Shown here one piece after another: positions 50,211 to 59,405 of a DNA stretch of 64,000 nt. A program made the translations under genes and the position numbers. A model generated the notes under the pieces. The model was given only the letters and a program-made list of their open reading frames with translations, had not been told where the DNA came from and made no database searches. The stretch comes from Sphingobium chungbukense (lineage in GTDB: Bacteria > Pseudomonadota > Alphaproteobacteria > Sphingomonadales > Sphingomonadaceae): contig NZ_LBIC01000005.1 in assembly GCF_001005725.1 (NCBI RefSeq), positions 174,001 to 238,000 of the forward strand, written 5' to 3'. How positions within the stretch are numbered: position 1 is the stretch's first letter; each line of letters starts with the position of its first letter.

Positions 50211-51953
50211 TCAGGCGATTTCATGCTGCCTGGCCTGCGCGGTTGCCGGAGCGCCACGGACGCCGCGCACCAGGCGGCCCGGCAGCGCGTCGGTCGCTTC
50301 GCCGTTGCGGTAGGTCACCGCGCCGCTGACGAGGGTCGCGACATAGCCCTTCGACTTTTGCGACAGGCGCTTGCCGCCCGCCGGCAGGTCCGCGATCACC
50401 TGCGGCCGGTGCAGGATCATGTTGGGGATGTCGAGGACGTTGATGTCCGCCTTGTACCCCACGCCCAGCACGCCGCGATCGCGAAGCCCCACGGAGTTGG
50501 CGGGCTGGCTGGTCAGCGCCTTGATCGCGGTGGGCAGGTCCAGACCGTCCCGGCCCAGCCGCCCGGTCAGCAGATAGGTGGTATAGGCCGCGTCGCAGAT
50601 CATGCCGTAATGCGCCCCGCCATCGCCCAGCGCGACGATCATATTGTCCTGCCCGATGAGGTCGCGGCTTTGGGCGAGATATTCGGGCACGTCGGACGAA
50701 TAGGAACAGAGGATCGCCCGGCCTTCATCCTCCAGCAGCGCGTCGTAGATCATTTCACGCGGATCGACGCCGCGGCGCGCGGCTTCCGCCTGGATGCTGT
50801 CCTCGGCCGCGAAATTATAATCGGCCGGATCACCGATGCGGTAGAGCGCGCTGATCGACTTGATCAGTCCGACGAAGGCGGGGTTCGGATCGTCCGGTTC
50901 CTCGGCGATCAGGCGGGCACGCAGTTCCGGATCGCGCATCCGCGCCACTTTTTCCTCCAGCGGCAGCTTGGCCAGCGGGCGGAAGCTGGGGTTGAGGGAG
51001 AAGGGGTGGTAGCTGAGTTCCAGCCCGTACATGACGCCCATCGGACGCGGCATGAACTGGCAGCGGATGGTCAGGCCGTCGGCCCCCGCCTGGCGCACGC
51101 CTTCGACATAGCGGCCCCAATTTTCCGGCCGCGTCGGCATGGCGATCAGGCTGAAGGTCACGGGAACCCCCGCCTGCTCGGCGATGGTGCGGAAGATCTT
51201 CAGTTCCACCTCGGCATCATTGTCGAGATTGGGGTTGCATTGGAACGTGCCCGCGCCTGCATCCTTGAGACCCTCGGCCAGCGCCAGCACCTCGTCCAGT
51301 TCCGTCGTGACCGACGGCGCGAGTTCGCCGGAACGGAAACGGTGGAAGAGGTTGCGCGAACTGGCGACGCCCAGCGCGCCGGCCTTCACCGCCTCGCTGA
51401 CGCAGCGGCGCATTTCGACCAGATCCTCCAGCGTCGGCGGTTCCAGATTGGCGCCGCGCTCGCCCATGACGAAGACGCGCAGCGGGCTGTGCGGGATTTG
51501 CGCGGCGAAATCGACGTCGGACACGCGCTGGTCCAGCGCATCGAGATAGTCGGGGAAGCTGTTCCAGTTGAACGGCACGCCTTCGGCCATGACGACTTCG
51601 GGAATATCCTCGACCCCCTCCATCAGCTTGATCATCAATTGATGATCGCCGTCCCGCACCGGCGCGAAGCCGACGCCGCAATTGCCCATGACCACGGTGG
51701 TGACGCCATGATTGGACGAAGGGGCCATGCGGCTTTCCCAGGTGATCTGGCCGTCATAATGGGTGTGGACATCGACGAAGCCCGGCGTCACTGTCAGGCC
51801 GCGCGCGTCGATTTCCTCGGCTGCCGACGCGTCGATCGTTCCGATCTGCGCGATGACGCCATCCTTCACGCCGACATCCGCGACATAGGGCTGGGCTCCG
51901 GTGCCATCCACGATCGTTCCGCCGCGGATCACCACATCGAATTGACTGCTCAT
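50211..51953 (-). CDS. D-aminoacylase-type amidohydrolase
   Basis: 580 residues from the ATG at 51953 (MSSQFDVVIRGGTIVDGTGA); a longer upstream frame overlaps the TetR gene and is rejected. The metal site HTHYDGQITWE follows FVDVHTH, and later blocks are NCGVGFAPVR, ASSRNLFHRFRSGE, GDGGAHYGMICDAAY and KADINVLD near the end. The N-acyl-D-amino-acid deacylase/dihydropyrimidinase-like family hydrolyses amides, and many members act on other cyclic or acylated substrates. Divergent from the TetR gene at 52050, with an operator in the gap. Confidence 0.9.
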   Translation of the reverse strand: MSSQFDVVIRGGTIVDGTGAQPYVADVGVKDGVIAQIGTIDASAAEEIDARGLTVTPGFVDVHTHYDGQITWESRMAPSSNHGVTTVVMGNCGVGFAPVRDGDHQLMIKLMEGVEDIPEVVMAEGVPFNWNSFPDYLDALDQRVSDVDFAAQIPHSPLRVFVMGERGANLEPPTLEDLVEMRRCVSEAVKAGALGVASSRNLFHRFRSGELAPSVTTELDEVLALAEGLKDAGAGTFQCNPNLDNDAEVELKIFRTIAEQAGVPVTFSLIAMPTRPENWGRYVEGVRQAGADGLTIRCQFMPRPMGVMYGLELSYHPFSLNPSFRPLAKLPLEEKVARMRDPELRARLIAEEPDDPNPAFVGLIKSISALYRIGDPADYNFAAEDSIQAEAARRGVDPREMIYDALLEDEGRAILCSYSSDVPEYLAQSRDLIGQDNMIVALGDGGAHYGMICDAAYTTYLLTGRLGRDGLDLPTAIKALTSQPANSVGLRDRGVLGVGYKADINVLDIPNMILHRPQVIADLPAGGKRLSQKSKGYVATLVSGAVTYRNGEATDALPGRLVRGVRGAPATAQARQHEIA

Positions 51954-51991
51954 GCCTCTCCTTTCAGAATCGCCGCAACGGAATCGCGTAG

Positions 51992-52013
51992 ATAAATAGT
52001 ATGTGCTATTTAT
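51992..52013. promoter_or_regulatory. TetR-type operator between amidohydrolase and TetR genes
   Basis: ATAAATAG-TATGTG-CTATTTAT is a perfect 8-bp inverted repeat with 6-base spacer in the 96-base gap between divergent starts. Its position about 38 bases from each start fits control of both genes by the adjacent TetR protein. Confidence 0.7.
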
Positions 52014-52049
52014 AGCATCGGCGAAGACAGGACAATGGGGTAGTGACGC

Positions 52050-52688
52050 ATGCATGACATTTCCGACCGGCCCCAGGCTGTTGCCACCCCCCGTCGCGCG
52101 CGGCGGTCCACGGCGGAAATCCGCGCGCTCATCCTTGACGCGGCCCGCGCCATCTTCGCGGAGCGCGGCTTTGCCGGCGCCACCACGCGCCATATCGCCG
52201 CCCGCGCCGAGGTGGCCGAGCCGCTGATCTTCAACAATTTCGGCAGCAAGGAAGCGCTGTTCACCGAAGCGGTGACCGAGCCCTTCAACGCCCGTTTCCG
52301 CGAGTTCCTGACCTATAGCGACACGCTGCCGCCCGACCGTGAGGAACGCAGCATGCGTTTCGTCCAGGCGCTTTATCCCTTCCTGCGCCACCATGCCGAT
52401 CTGTTGCTGGCGATGGTCAAGTCGCGGGGCGATGTCGATTCCGCGGCCATTCATGGGCTGGACGACTATTTCACGCGTGCCGTTGGCCGCGTCCGCTCGC
52501 AATATGAGGAGGCGGGGCTGGAATTCGACGTGCCGCCGGAACTGATGGTCCGCTATGGCTTCGGCATGCTGGCGGGATCGGTCCTGCTGGGCGACTGGTT
52601 CTTTCCCGAAGGTGGGCCGGACACGGACGTCGAGGAAAGCGTGCTGGCGCGGCTGCTTTTCAAGGCGAGCGCGCCCAAGCAGGTTTGA
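52050..52688 (+). CDS. TetR-family regulator
   Basis: 212 residues. The N-terminal HTH reads ILDAARAIFAERGFAGATTR, then IAARAEVAEPLIFNNFGSKE. The ligand domain contains MRFVQALYPFLRHHADLLLA. It is divergent from an amidohydrolase and stands about 100 bases before an SDR and a thioesterase on its own strand, so it may control all of them. Confidence 0.93.
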   Translation: MHDISDRPQAVATPRRARRSTAEIRALILDAARAIFAERGFAGATTRHIAARAEVAEPLIFNNFGSKEALFTEAVTEPFNARFREFLTYSDTLPPDREERSMRFVQALYPFLRHHADLLLAMVKSRGDVDSAAIHGLDDYFTRAVGRVRSQYEEAGLEFDVPPELMVRYGFGMLAGSVLLGDWFFPEGGPDTDVEESVLARLLFKASAPKQV

Positions 52689-52786
52689 GCGCCGCCGTCG
52701 CCATTCATCACATGGCCGAAATTCTGTTCCCCGGCTTGGCGGGAGGCGGTGGCGCCGCCATGGTCGGCTCCCAAAAGGAGTGGCTG

Positions 52787-53752
52787 ATGGCGATCGATTT
52801 CAACGGGCAGGTGGCTGTGGTGACGGGGGCGGGCGGCGCGCTCGGTTCGGCCTTCTGCTGGGAACTGGCGCGCAGAGGCGCCGCCGTGGTCGCCAATGAC
52901 CTGGGGGGAGACCCGACCGGGCAGGGCGGTTCGACCGGCTATGCCGACGCCGTCGTGGAAGAGCTCAGGGGCCTGGGCGCGCGGGCCGTCGCCAATTACG
53001 ACACGGTCGCGACGCAGGCCGGAGGACAGGCCGTGATCGATGCCGCGCTGGCCGCCTTCGGCCGGGTCGACATCGTCATCTCCAATGCCGGCAATCAACG
53101 GAACGGCGCTTTCGGCGCGCTGAGCGAAGAGGATGTCGAATCCGTCCTCGCGGTGCATGTGAAGGGCGCGTTCAACATATGCCAGCCCGCCTATCGCGCC
53201 ATGACGGAACAGGGCTATGGCCGGATCGTGCTGGTCGGTTCGCAATCCGGCGTGTTCGGCAATCCTTATCGTGCCAATTACGGGGCCGCCAAGACGGCGC
53301 TGATCGGCCTGATGAACGTCATCGCGCAGGAGGCGCCGGCGGGGATCGCCGTCAACACGCTTTTCCCCAATGCGCAGGGCGGGCGGCTGGGCGGCACCCC
53401 GATCGAGCAGCGCCCCGACATCGCGTTCCTGAAGGCGGCGGGCGCGCGGACCCGTCATTTCATCGAGGGGATGAAGCCGGAATTCGTCGCTGCCCTGGCC
53501 TGTTATATCGCCAGCCGGGAATGCGATTCCTCCCAGCATATGTATTCGGTGCTGGGCGGCAAATATTCGCGGCTGTTCGTCGGCCTGACGCGGGGGTGGT
53601 ACAGTCCTGGTCCGGACGCGCCGAGCTGTGACGATATCGCCGCCCATATCAGCCAGATCGACGACCGCGCCGACTATGACGTGCCGCTGAGCGGTCTCGA
53701 CGAGATGGATACGGTGCTGGCGGCGCGGCGCGCCCTGGGGCTCGATGCATGA
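52787..53752 (+). CDS. Short-chain dehydrogenase (MFE-2-like)
   Basis: 321 residues from the ATG at 52787 with AAAGGAG ahead; an open frame further upstream has no SDR character. Motifs are VAVVTGAGGALGSAFCWELA, NDLGGDPTGQGGSTG (insert typical of (3R)-hydroxyacyl-CoA dehydrogenase-type SDRs), SNAG, Ser in VLVGSQSGVFG and Tyr/Lys in YGAAK. The C-terminal part (FVGLTRGWYSPG) matches the SDR at 28063 in style. It overlaps the TesB-like gene by 4 bases. Confidence 0.9.
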   Translation: MAIDFNGQVAVVTGAGGALGSAFCWELARRGAAVVANDLGGDPTGQGGSTGYADAVVEELRGLGARAVANYDTVATQAGGQAVIDAALAAFGRVDIVISNAGNQRNGAFGALSEEDVESVLAVHVKGAFNICQPAYRAMTEQGYGRIVLVGSQSGVFGNPYRANYGAAKTALIGLMNVIAQEAPAGIAVNTLFPNAQGGRLGGTPIEQRPDIAFLKAAGARTRHFIEGMKPEFVAALACYIASRECDSSQHMYSVLGGKYSRLFVGLTRGWYSPGPDAPSCDDIAAHISQIDDRADYDVPLSGLDEMDTVLAARRALGLDA

Positions 53753-54654
53753 TCGTAGCGGACGGACCGCTTCATGACGACGGCCCCATGCCGACGCGGG
53801 ATCCGATTTCCGACATACTCGATGTGACGCAGGCGGGGCCGGATCGGTTCACCGGATCGGCCGGGGCGCGTAATCATCTCGGGTCGGTGTTCGGCGGGCG
53901 ATTGCTGGCGCAGGCTCTCCTTTCGGGGATGAAGACGGTGGAGGCGTTGCCCGCCAGCTCGTTCCACGCCTATTTCCTGGCCGCCGGGCGCACGGATCGA
54001 CTGATCGACTATCAGGTGGTGCGTCTGCGCGACAGCCGCCGCTTCGCCAACCGTCAGATCACCGCCTGTCAGGATGGGCAGGCGATCTTCACGATGATGG
54101 CCGAATTCCACGCGCCGGAGGAGGGGTTCGTCCATCAGAATGCGCCGATGCCCGCCGTTCCGCCGCCGGAACTTGTCGCGCCCATCCAGCATTTCGTGCG
54201 AGAGCGGGTGGCCGAACTGGAGCAGGCGGTGACGCATAATTTCGCCGCCGCCCTGGCCATCGAGATGCGGCCGATCGCGCCTGAAAAATATTTCCTGGCA
54301 CGGCCGACCGAAGCGGCGCGATCCTTCTGGTTCCGTCAGTCGGACGCCGCCGCCGTCGAGGACAGCCGGTTGCAGCAATGTCTGCTCGCCTTCGCCAGCG
54401 ACTATTGGCTGGCCGGTGCGGCGGCGATCCCGCACTTCCTGCCCACCAACAGCGGCGAATTCCTGATCACCAGCATGGATCATGCGATGTGGTTCCACCG
54501 CCCTGCCCGCTGCGAGGATTGGATGCTGCACGATACGTCCAGCCCCTCGGCGGGCAATGGCCTGGGCCTCACAACGGGGCGGATTTTCGACCGGGATGGC
54601 CGCCTGATCGCCTCGACCGCGCAGGAATGCCTGATGCGCCGCATAAGGGCCTGA
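53749..54654 (+). CDS. Acyl-CoA thioesterase II (TesB-like)
   Basis: 301 residues with two hot-dog folds. SVFGGRLLAQALLSGMKTVE and SSFHAYFLAAGRTDRLIDYQ mark the first, and ITSMDHAMWFHRPARCEDWM marks the second (Asp of MDHAMWFH is the catalytic site of the family). It hydrolyses acyl-CoA to free acid. It is in a gene pair with the preceding SDR, probably releasing a product of the CoA-linked steps. Confidence 0.92.
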   Translation: MIVADGPLHDDGPMPTRDPISDILDVTQAGPDRFTGSAGARNHLGSVFGGRLLAQALLSGMKTVEALPASSFHAYFLAAGRTDRLIDYQVVRLRDSRRFANRQITACQDGQAIFTMMAEFHAPEEGFVHQNAPMPAVPPPELVAPIQHFVRERVAELEQAVTHNFAAALAIEMRPIAPEKYFLARPTEAARSFWFRQSDAAAVEDSRLQQCLLAFASDYWLAGAAAIPHFLPTNSGEFLITSMDHAMWFHRPARCEDWMLHDTSSPSAGNGLGLTTGRIFDRDGRLIASTAQECLMRRIRA

Positions 54655-54661
54655 GGATGGC

Positions 54662-55912
54662 TCAGTCGGGTTGGCCCCCTTCCGGATAGCGTCCCATCAT
54701 CAGGTAAAATAATGCGGCGAGGAAGAAGCTGCCTGAGCATGCCAGCAGGGCGATATCGTAACTGCCGAAATGATCATAGGCCATGCCGATCAGACTGGCG
54801 CCGACCGCGACGCCCAGCGCGATGCCCAGCGTCGACAGGCTGTAGATGGTGGCATAGCTGCGCAGCCCGAAATAGCGGGCGATCATGAAGGCGACGATGT
54901 CGATCTCCGCCCCCTGGCCGAGACCGATCATCAGCACCGCGCCATAGAAAAGCGCGGGCGGCACATCATGCTGGAGCAACAGGAGGCAACCGATCGCCGG
55001 CGCGAAATTGAGGATGAAGGCGACGGCGGGCGCCCAGAAGCGATCGACCAATATGCCGCTGAGCAGTGCCCCCATGGCGGCGGCCACGCCCATCACCGAT
55101 ACCGCGCCCACGGCGGCGACGGCGTCCAGCCCCTTTTCCACGCCAAGCGGCTTCATCTGGGAGAGCAGCGCCACGACAGGCACATAGTTGAGGACGGACG
55201 CGGCGATCAGGATGCGCACCTTGCCGTTGGCGAGCAGTGAGAGCGCGCTGTCGGCGCGGGGGAGCGCGGTACGTCCGGACCGCAATTCCGCAGTGCGTGA
55301 GGGAACCCAGAACCAGATGAGGGGCAGCGCGATCAACAGGATGAAGGTGGCCAGCAGCAGATAGCCGCCCGCCGACCCGAAGCGCAGGATGATCGGATAG
55401 AGCGCCATCGGCATCAGCGCGCCGGCAACCGCCAGACCCGATCGGCCGATCGCCAGCGCGGTTCCGCGCGTCCGCTCGAACGCGCCGCTCAGGATGCGCG
55501 TGACGGTGATGCCGGTCGTCGCCATGCCGACGAGCGCAAAACCGAAATGCACCGCGTAGAAATAGCCGAGCGATCCGCCCATGGAGGCGAGCAGGCCATA
55601 ACCGATGGCGGTCAGCAGCAGGCCCGCCGACAGGATCGGCCTGACGCCGTAACGGTCCGTCATCCGGCCGATGACGGGCGCGATGAAGGCGATGATCAGA
55701 CCGAAGCTGTGGACGAAGGCGATGTCACCGCGAGACCAGCCGAATTGTTGTTGCAGCGGTTCGACGAACAGGCTGGATACCGCCGAATAGAGGGAATAGC
55801 CCAGCGATCCGGCAAAGAGCGCCGCGACTCCGGGGCGCCAGGCGCGCCGCCATTCCTGAGCGATGAGGCGCAATTGGGATGTGTCGGCGGCGTCGTCATG
55901 GTGCGGGGTCAT
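54662..55912 (-). CDS. MFS transporter
   Basis: 416 residues from the ATG at 55912 (MTPHHDDAAD); an ATG at 55954 would add 14 residues, and neither has a strong ribosome site. About 12 helices: GVAALFAGSLGYSLYSAVSS, VIGRMTDRYGVRPILSAGLL (helix 2-3 motif), and LSGILVDRFW in the second half. Similar to MCT/OFA-like carriers. Divergent from an enoyl-CoA hydratase gene with a palindrome in the gap, so it likely imports a substrate of this region. Confidence 0.9.
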   Translation of the reverse strand: MTPHHDDAADTSQLRLIAQEWRRAWRPGVAALFAGSLGYSLYSAVSSLFVEPLQQQFGWSRGDIAFVHSFGLIIAFIAPVIGRMTDRYGVRPILSAGLLLTAIGYGLLASMGGSLGYFYAVHFGFALVGMATTGITVTRILSGAFERTRGTALAIGRSGLAVAGALMPMALYPIILRFGSAGGYLLLATFILLIALPLIWFWVPSRTAELRSGRTALPRADSALSLLANGKVRILIAASVLNYVPVVALLSQMKPLGVEKGLDAVAAVGAVSVMGVAAAMGALLSGILVDRFWAPAVAFILNFAPAIGCLLLLQHDVPPALFYGAVLMIGLGQGAEIDIVAFMIARYFGLRSYATIYSLSTLGIALGVAVGASLIGMAYDHFGSYDIALLACSGSFFLAALFYLMMGRYPEGGQPD

Positions 55913-55960
55913 GGCCCATTTCTGCGCCAAAGCGGGCGACGGGAACAGTCGCATCCTATT

Positions 55961-55978
55961 TCTACGCATATGTGTAGA
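55961..55978. promoter_or_regulatory. Palindrome between MFS and enoyl-CoA hydratase genes
   Basis: TCTACGCATATGTGTAGA is an 18-bp palindrome with 16 matching positions, inside the divergent gap between the MFS gene (start 55912) and the hydratase (start 56045). It suits a dimeric repressor. Its regulator is not evident from nearby genes. Confidence 0.5.
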
Positions 55979-56044
55979 GACCGTGGCTGTGGCTTGCCAG
56001 CGTGGCGGCGGCGGCGGAACCTTTGCCGTAACGTTGGGGAGAAG

Positions 56045-56860
56045 ATGATGACCGAAGAGGATATTGTCGTCGAACGGCTTGCGGGCGGCGAGGGGATCGT
56101 GCTGGTGACGCTCAATCGCCCGGCGCGGCTGAACGCTTTGCTTCGGGAGACGGTCGCGCGCTTCAATGGGCTGCTGGACGAGCTGGCGGCCGATCCCTCC
56201 TGCCGGGCTGTCATCATCACCGGCGCCGGGCGCGGATTCTGCTCCGGGCAGGACCTCGCGGCATCCAACCAGCGCAACCAGGCTGGCAACAGCGGCGTGG
56301 TCGAGAAGCTGCACTGGCAACAGCAGTTCGCCGGCATGGGCGGGCGCATCCGGTCCATGCCGAAATTGGTGGTGGCGGCCGTCAATGGGCCTGCGGTCGG
56401 CGCTGGCATGGCAATCGCGCTCAGCGCCGATGTGCGGATCGCGACGCCAGCCGCGAAATTTCTGGTGGCGGCGGTGCGAATCGGGCTGACCGGCGGCGAG
56501 AGCGGCATTTCCTATCTGCTGCCGCGCATGATCGGCGCGGCGCGCGCCTTCGACATATTGTTGACCGGCCGCGCGATCGAGGCGGAGGAAGCCGAGCGCA
56601 TCGGTCTCGTGCACTCGCTGTCCGATCCGCAATCGCTGATCGACGACGCCGTCGCCTATGCGCGCTCCGTATTGGCGAACAGTCCCTATTCGGTCGCCCA
56701 TACCAAGGCGTTGATGTGGGCCAATCTGGACGCCAACAGCTATGACGCCGCGATCCAGGCGGAGAACCGTACGCAGATATTGGGCACGATGACCGAGGAT
56801 TATAGCGAGGCGACCGCCGCTTTCATGGACAAGCGGTCACCGCGCTTTTTGGGCCGGTAG
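56045..56860 (+). CDS. Enoyl-CoA hydratase/isomerase
   Basis: 271 residues; ATG at 56045 or the next codon, with GGGGAGAAG ahead. LVTLNRPARLNALLRETVAR, ITGAGRGFCSGQDLAAS and AVNGPAVGAGMAIALSADVR are crotonase blocks. The region normally bearing the catalytic Glu pair reads GGESGISYLLPRMIG. An enoyl-CoA hydratase or isomerase is likely, with the specific substrate open. Divergent from the MFS gene. Confidence 0.92.
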   Translation: MMTEEDIVVERLAGGEGIVLVTLNRPARLNALLRETVARFNGLLDELAADPSCRAVIITGAGRGFCSGQDLAASNQRNQAGNSGVVEKLHWQQQFAGMGGRIRSMPKLVVAAVNGPAVGAGMAIALSADVRIATPAAKFLVAAVRIGLTGGESGISYLLPRMIGAARAFDILLTGRAIEAEEAERIGLVHSLSDPQSLIDDAVAYARSVLANSPYSVAHTKALMWANLDANSYDAAIQAENRTQILGTMTEDYSEATAAFMDKRSPRFLGR

Positions 56861-56912
56861 GCTGAAGCACCCCCTCACGGCCCGAAGGCGGTGACGAGGT
56901 GCTGTCCCGATT

Positions 56913-57896
56913 TCAGTCGACGATCCGCTTGACCGCGCGGTTGCGGTCGAGCGCCGGGTCGAGATAGCGGCCCACCGCATAATCGCCCATGATCGTGGTG
57001 CGGCGGGCGCTGCGCGACACATCCAGCGGCACGCCCTCGGCATGATGGATCATCCGCCAATTGTCCCACACCAGCATGTCGTTCTTCTGCCAGTCGTGGA
57101 AATAGGCATGGCGCTCATCGGTCAGATGTGCCGCCAGTTCGGCCAGCAACGCATCGCTTTCCGCGCGGTCCATGCCCAGAATATACTGTGCCTGTAGTGG
57201 CGAGATCTTCAGTGCCTTGCGGCCGGTCTCCCGCTGGGTGATGACCATCGGGTGGACGACGGGCGGGAAGTCGTACTTCACCCCACCCGAAGGCGTCTCG
57301 CGAGGCAAGGCTTTCAGATCGGCGGGCACACCATATCGGCATTGCAGGAAGTCCGTCACGAAATGATAGACGACCTCCATGCCGTCGATCTTCTCCTTCA
57401 TCTGGGGCGACAGCCGTTCATAGGCCTCGATCGCATCGATGAACCCGGTCCGGCCAAGCTGCGTTGCCGGTTGCTCCATACGAAGCACCGCGCCGCGCAC
57501 GATGGTCGGCATGAAGCTCTGGTCCCAGTGCCAGGGAATATAGCCTGCCCGGTCATGGCCGCCGAAATGATAATCGGTCTGGAACCGGGGTTTGTCGTCC
57601 GTCGGGTCATATTTCAGCGTCATCATGAACTGGTTGTTGGGATCGTTCATGTCCGCCGTGGCCGCCGGCTCCATCTCGCCAAACAGGCGGCTCAGCCGCA
57701 TTTGCGCTTCGTCATCGGCATGGGGATCGCGGAACAGCAGCAGCCCGGCCTCGATCCATATGTCGCGAATGGCGTCGGCGGTGGCATCGTCCAGCGGGCG
57801 CGAGAGATCGGCGCCGATGATCTCCGCGCCGAAACCGGGGCTGAGCGAGCGGACTTTTAATCCCGCCTTCTCCCGAACCTCATGATCTTTCAGCAT
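56913..57896 (-). CDS. TauD/TfdA-family 2-oxoglutarate dioxygenase
   Basis: About 327 residues from the ATG at 57896, which has AAGGAG at the right distance; the frame also has an ATG at 57914. GAEIIGADLSRPLDD begins the fold, the metal His-x-Asp is in IPWHWDQSFM, the second His in MIHHAEGVPLD, and the 2-oxoglutarate Arg in SARRTTIMGDYAVG. It would hydroxylate a substrate carbon using Fe(II), O2 and 2-oxoglutarate, with relatives acting on taurine, 2,4-D and aliphatic sulfonates or sulfates. Divergent from the amidohydrolase at 58184 over a long palindrome. Confidence 0.92.
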   Translation of the reverse strand: MLKDHEVREKAGLKVRSLSPGFGAEIIGADLSRPLDDATADAIRDIWIEAGLLLFRDPHADDEAQMRLSRLFGEMEPAATADMNDPNNQFMMTLKYDPTDDKPRFQTDYHFGGHDRAGYIPWHWDQSFMPTIVRGAVLRMEQPATQLGRTGFIDAIEAYERLSPQMKEKIDGMEVVYHFVTDFLQCRYGVPADLKALPRETPSGGVKYDFPPVVHPMVITQRETGRKALKISPLQAQYILGMDRAESDALLAELAAHLTDERHAYFHDWQKNDMLVWDNWRMIHHAEGVPLDVSRSARRTTIMGDYAVGRYLDPALDRNRAVKRIVD

Positions 57897-57997
57897 CACT
57901 CTCTCCTTGAACATGCGGTCGGGCCATGACGGCGGACCAATGGGGCCATGCTAAACCTTATCCATTATCTCCATAATCGGGCAAATTTCAAAAAAAC

Positions 57998-58029
57998 CAT
58001 TCAGGATCATTGAACAATGATCTTGAATG
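57998..58029. promoter_or_regulatory. 32-bp near-perfect palindrome between dioxygenase and amidohydrolase genes
   Basis: CATTCAGGATCATTG and CAATGATCTTGAATG are 15-base arms with one mismatch and a 2-base centre (AA). The loop is too short for a good RNA hairpin, so a protein-binding DNA site is more likely. It sits about 100 bases from the dioxygenase start and 155 from the amidohydrolase start, in an AT-rich divergent gap (57957-58030). Confidence 0.65.
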
Positions 58030-58183
58030 CACTTCCGGCAACTCATCAGAAATCTGATGACATCGCCCGGAACATGCCCATACCGGCGCCTATTCCTTCG
58101 GCCATGCTATAAGGGCCGCCAAGACGGGGGTCGCGGACGGCAGCCTCGTGTCGGACGATATCCCCAAGAAGGAATGGAAAAGA

Positions 58184-59290
58184 ATGAACAGTTTCACCGC
58201 GACCCCGTGGCCCAAGGACCGCATCATGCCGGCCCGTTCGTGGGAGAGGCCCGCCGGCATGCGCGTTATTTCCAGCGACGATCACCTGATGGAAGAGCCG
58301 GGTCTGTGGGAAAGCCGGCTCAAGGGCGCGGACAAGGATCGCGCGCCCCGCTATTGGAAGGACGAAACCGGTTTCCACCTTGAGGTGGACGGTCAGAATT
58401 ACGACGTTCCCGGCCTGCCGCCGACCTTCCCCGAAGGGCGCGAAGGCTATTGGGATGTCCAGCAGCGCCTGGCCGACATGGATGCGGAGGGTATCGATGC
58501 CGCGATCATCTATCATGGCCGTTTGAACAGCCTGATTCGCATGGCGGACAAGGATTTCTGGTTCCGCTGCGTCGACGTCTGCAACGAATGGGCTGCGGAA
58601 TGGAAGGAGGCGGCGCCCGACCGGCTGTTCCCCGTCGCGCTGCTGCCCACCTTCCTGTGGCCGGAACGGACGAAGGATTATCTCCAGAAGCTGAAGCAGC
58701 TCGGCTACAAGGCGATCGACATTCCCGTCAATCCGAAGGGCGTGCGTTACAACAGCAAGGACATGGACCCGCTCTGGGAAGCGATCCAGGAAAGCGGCTT
58801 TCCCGTCTCCTTCCATATCGGCGCCTATCTGCAATATAGCGGCCGGGGCTCATTGGGCGCGAACCTGAATGCCAATCTGATGCCGTTCACCGGCCTGTTC
58901 GGGCAGCTTGTCTTCTCGGGCGTGTTCGACCGCTTCCCTGGCCTTCGCGTGGTGTTCACGGAGGGCGGCGCGAGCTGGGTGCCCGGCACGCTGGAAAATG
59001 CCGACAAGGTCGCGCGCGACTATGCAAGCGAATTGCGGCCGAAGCTGGCGCAGAAGCCGAGCTGGTACTGGCACAATCACTGCTACACCACCTTCATGGA
59101 AGATGATGTGGCGATGGAGAATATCGCGCGCATCGGCGACGGACGGGTGATGTGGTCGACCGACTATCCGCATCCCGAAGGCGTGATGGGCAGCAGCGAC
59201 GCCATCATGAAGCGCGTCTTCGACACGGTCGGCGAGACGTCCGCACGCAAGGTGCTGGGCGAAACGGCAGCCCAGGTCTGGGGTATCTGA
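58184..59290 (+). CDS. Amidohydrolase (ACMSD-type metal-dependent hydrolase/decarboxylase)
   Basis: 368 residues from the ATG at 58184 with GGAAAAG ahead; a GTG at 58148 is the alternative. The amidohydrolase_2 barrel shows VISSDDHLMEEP (in place of the usual HxH), KQLGYKAIDIPVNP, PVSFHIGAYLQYS with a metal His, and VMWSTDYPHPEGV with the conserved Asp. Members decarboxylate or hydrolyse ring-derived acids, such as aminocarboxymuconate semialdehyde. The replaced first His is unusual in the family but occurs. Terminated by a strong hairpin. Confidence 0.9.
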   Translation: MNSFTATPWPKDRIMPARSWERPAGMRVISSDDHLMEEPGLWESRLKGADKDRAPRYWKDETGFHLEVDGQNYDVPGLPPTFPEGREGYWDVQQRLADMDAEGIDAAIIYHGRLNSLIRMADKDFWFRCVDVCNEWAAEWKEAAPDRLFPVALLPTFLWPERTKDYLQKLKQLGYKAIDIPVNPKGVRYNSKDMDPLWEAIQESGFPVSFHIGAYLQYSGRGSLGANLNANLMPFTGLFGQLVFSGVFDRFPGLRVVFTEGGASWVPGTLENADKVARDYASELRPKLAQKPSWYWHNHCYTTFMEDDVAMENIARIGDGRVMWSTDYPHPEGVMGSSDAIMKRVFDTVGETSARKVLGETAAQVWGI

Positions 59291-59337
59291 TCGGGGCGGC
59301 CCGGTCGTGGGGTGGCGGCCGAGCGAGGGGGTAAGGG

Positions 59338-59370
59338 AAGGGGGAGCGGACCGGCGGTTCGCTCCCCCTT
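59338..59370 (+). terminator. Terminator after the amidohydrolase gene
   Basis: AAGGGGGAGCG pairs with CGCTCCCCCTT (11 bp, further extended with a G-T pair), followed by TTCATTGTT. It lies 48 bases past the stop, before the convergent hydratase gene, and may serve both. Confidence 0.7.
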
Positions 59371-59405
59371 TTCATTGTTCGTCGGCGGATGCGGGCCTGG
59401 TCCGT

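Noticed and set aside
55913-56701. N-terminal extension of the MFS frame
   Set aside because: It overlaps the enoyl-CoA hydratase on the other strand, and the membrane domain begins after 55912.
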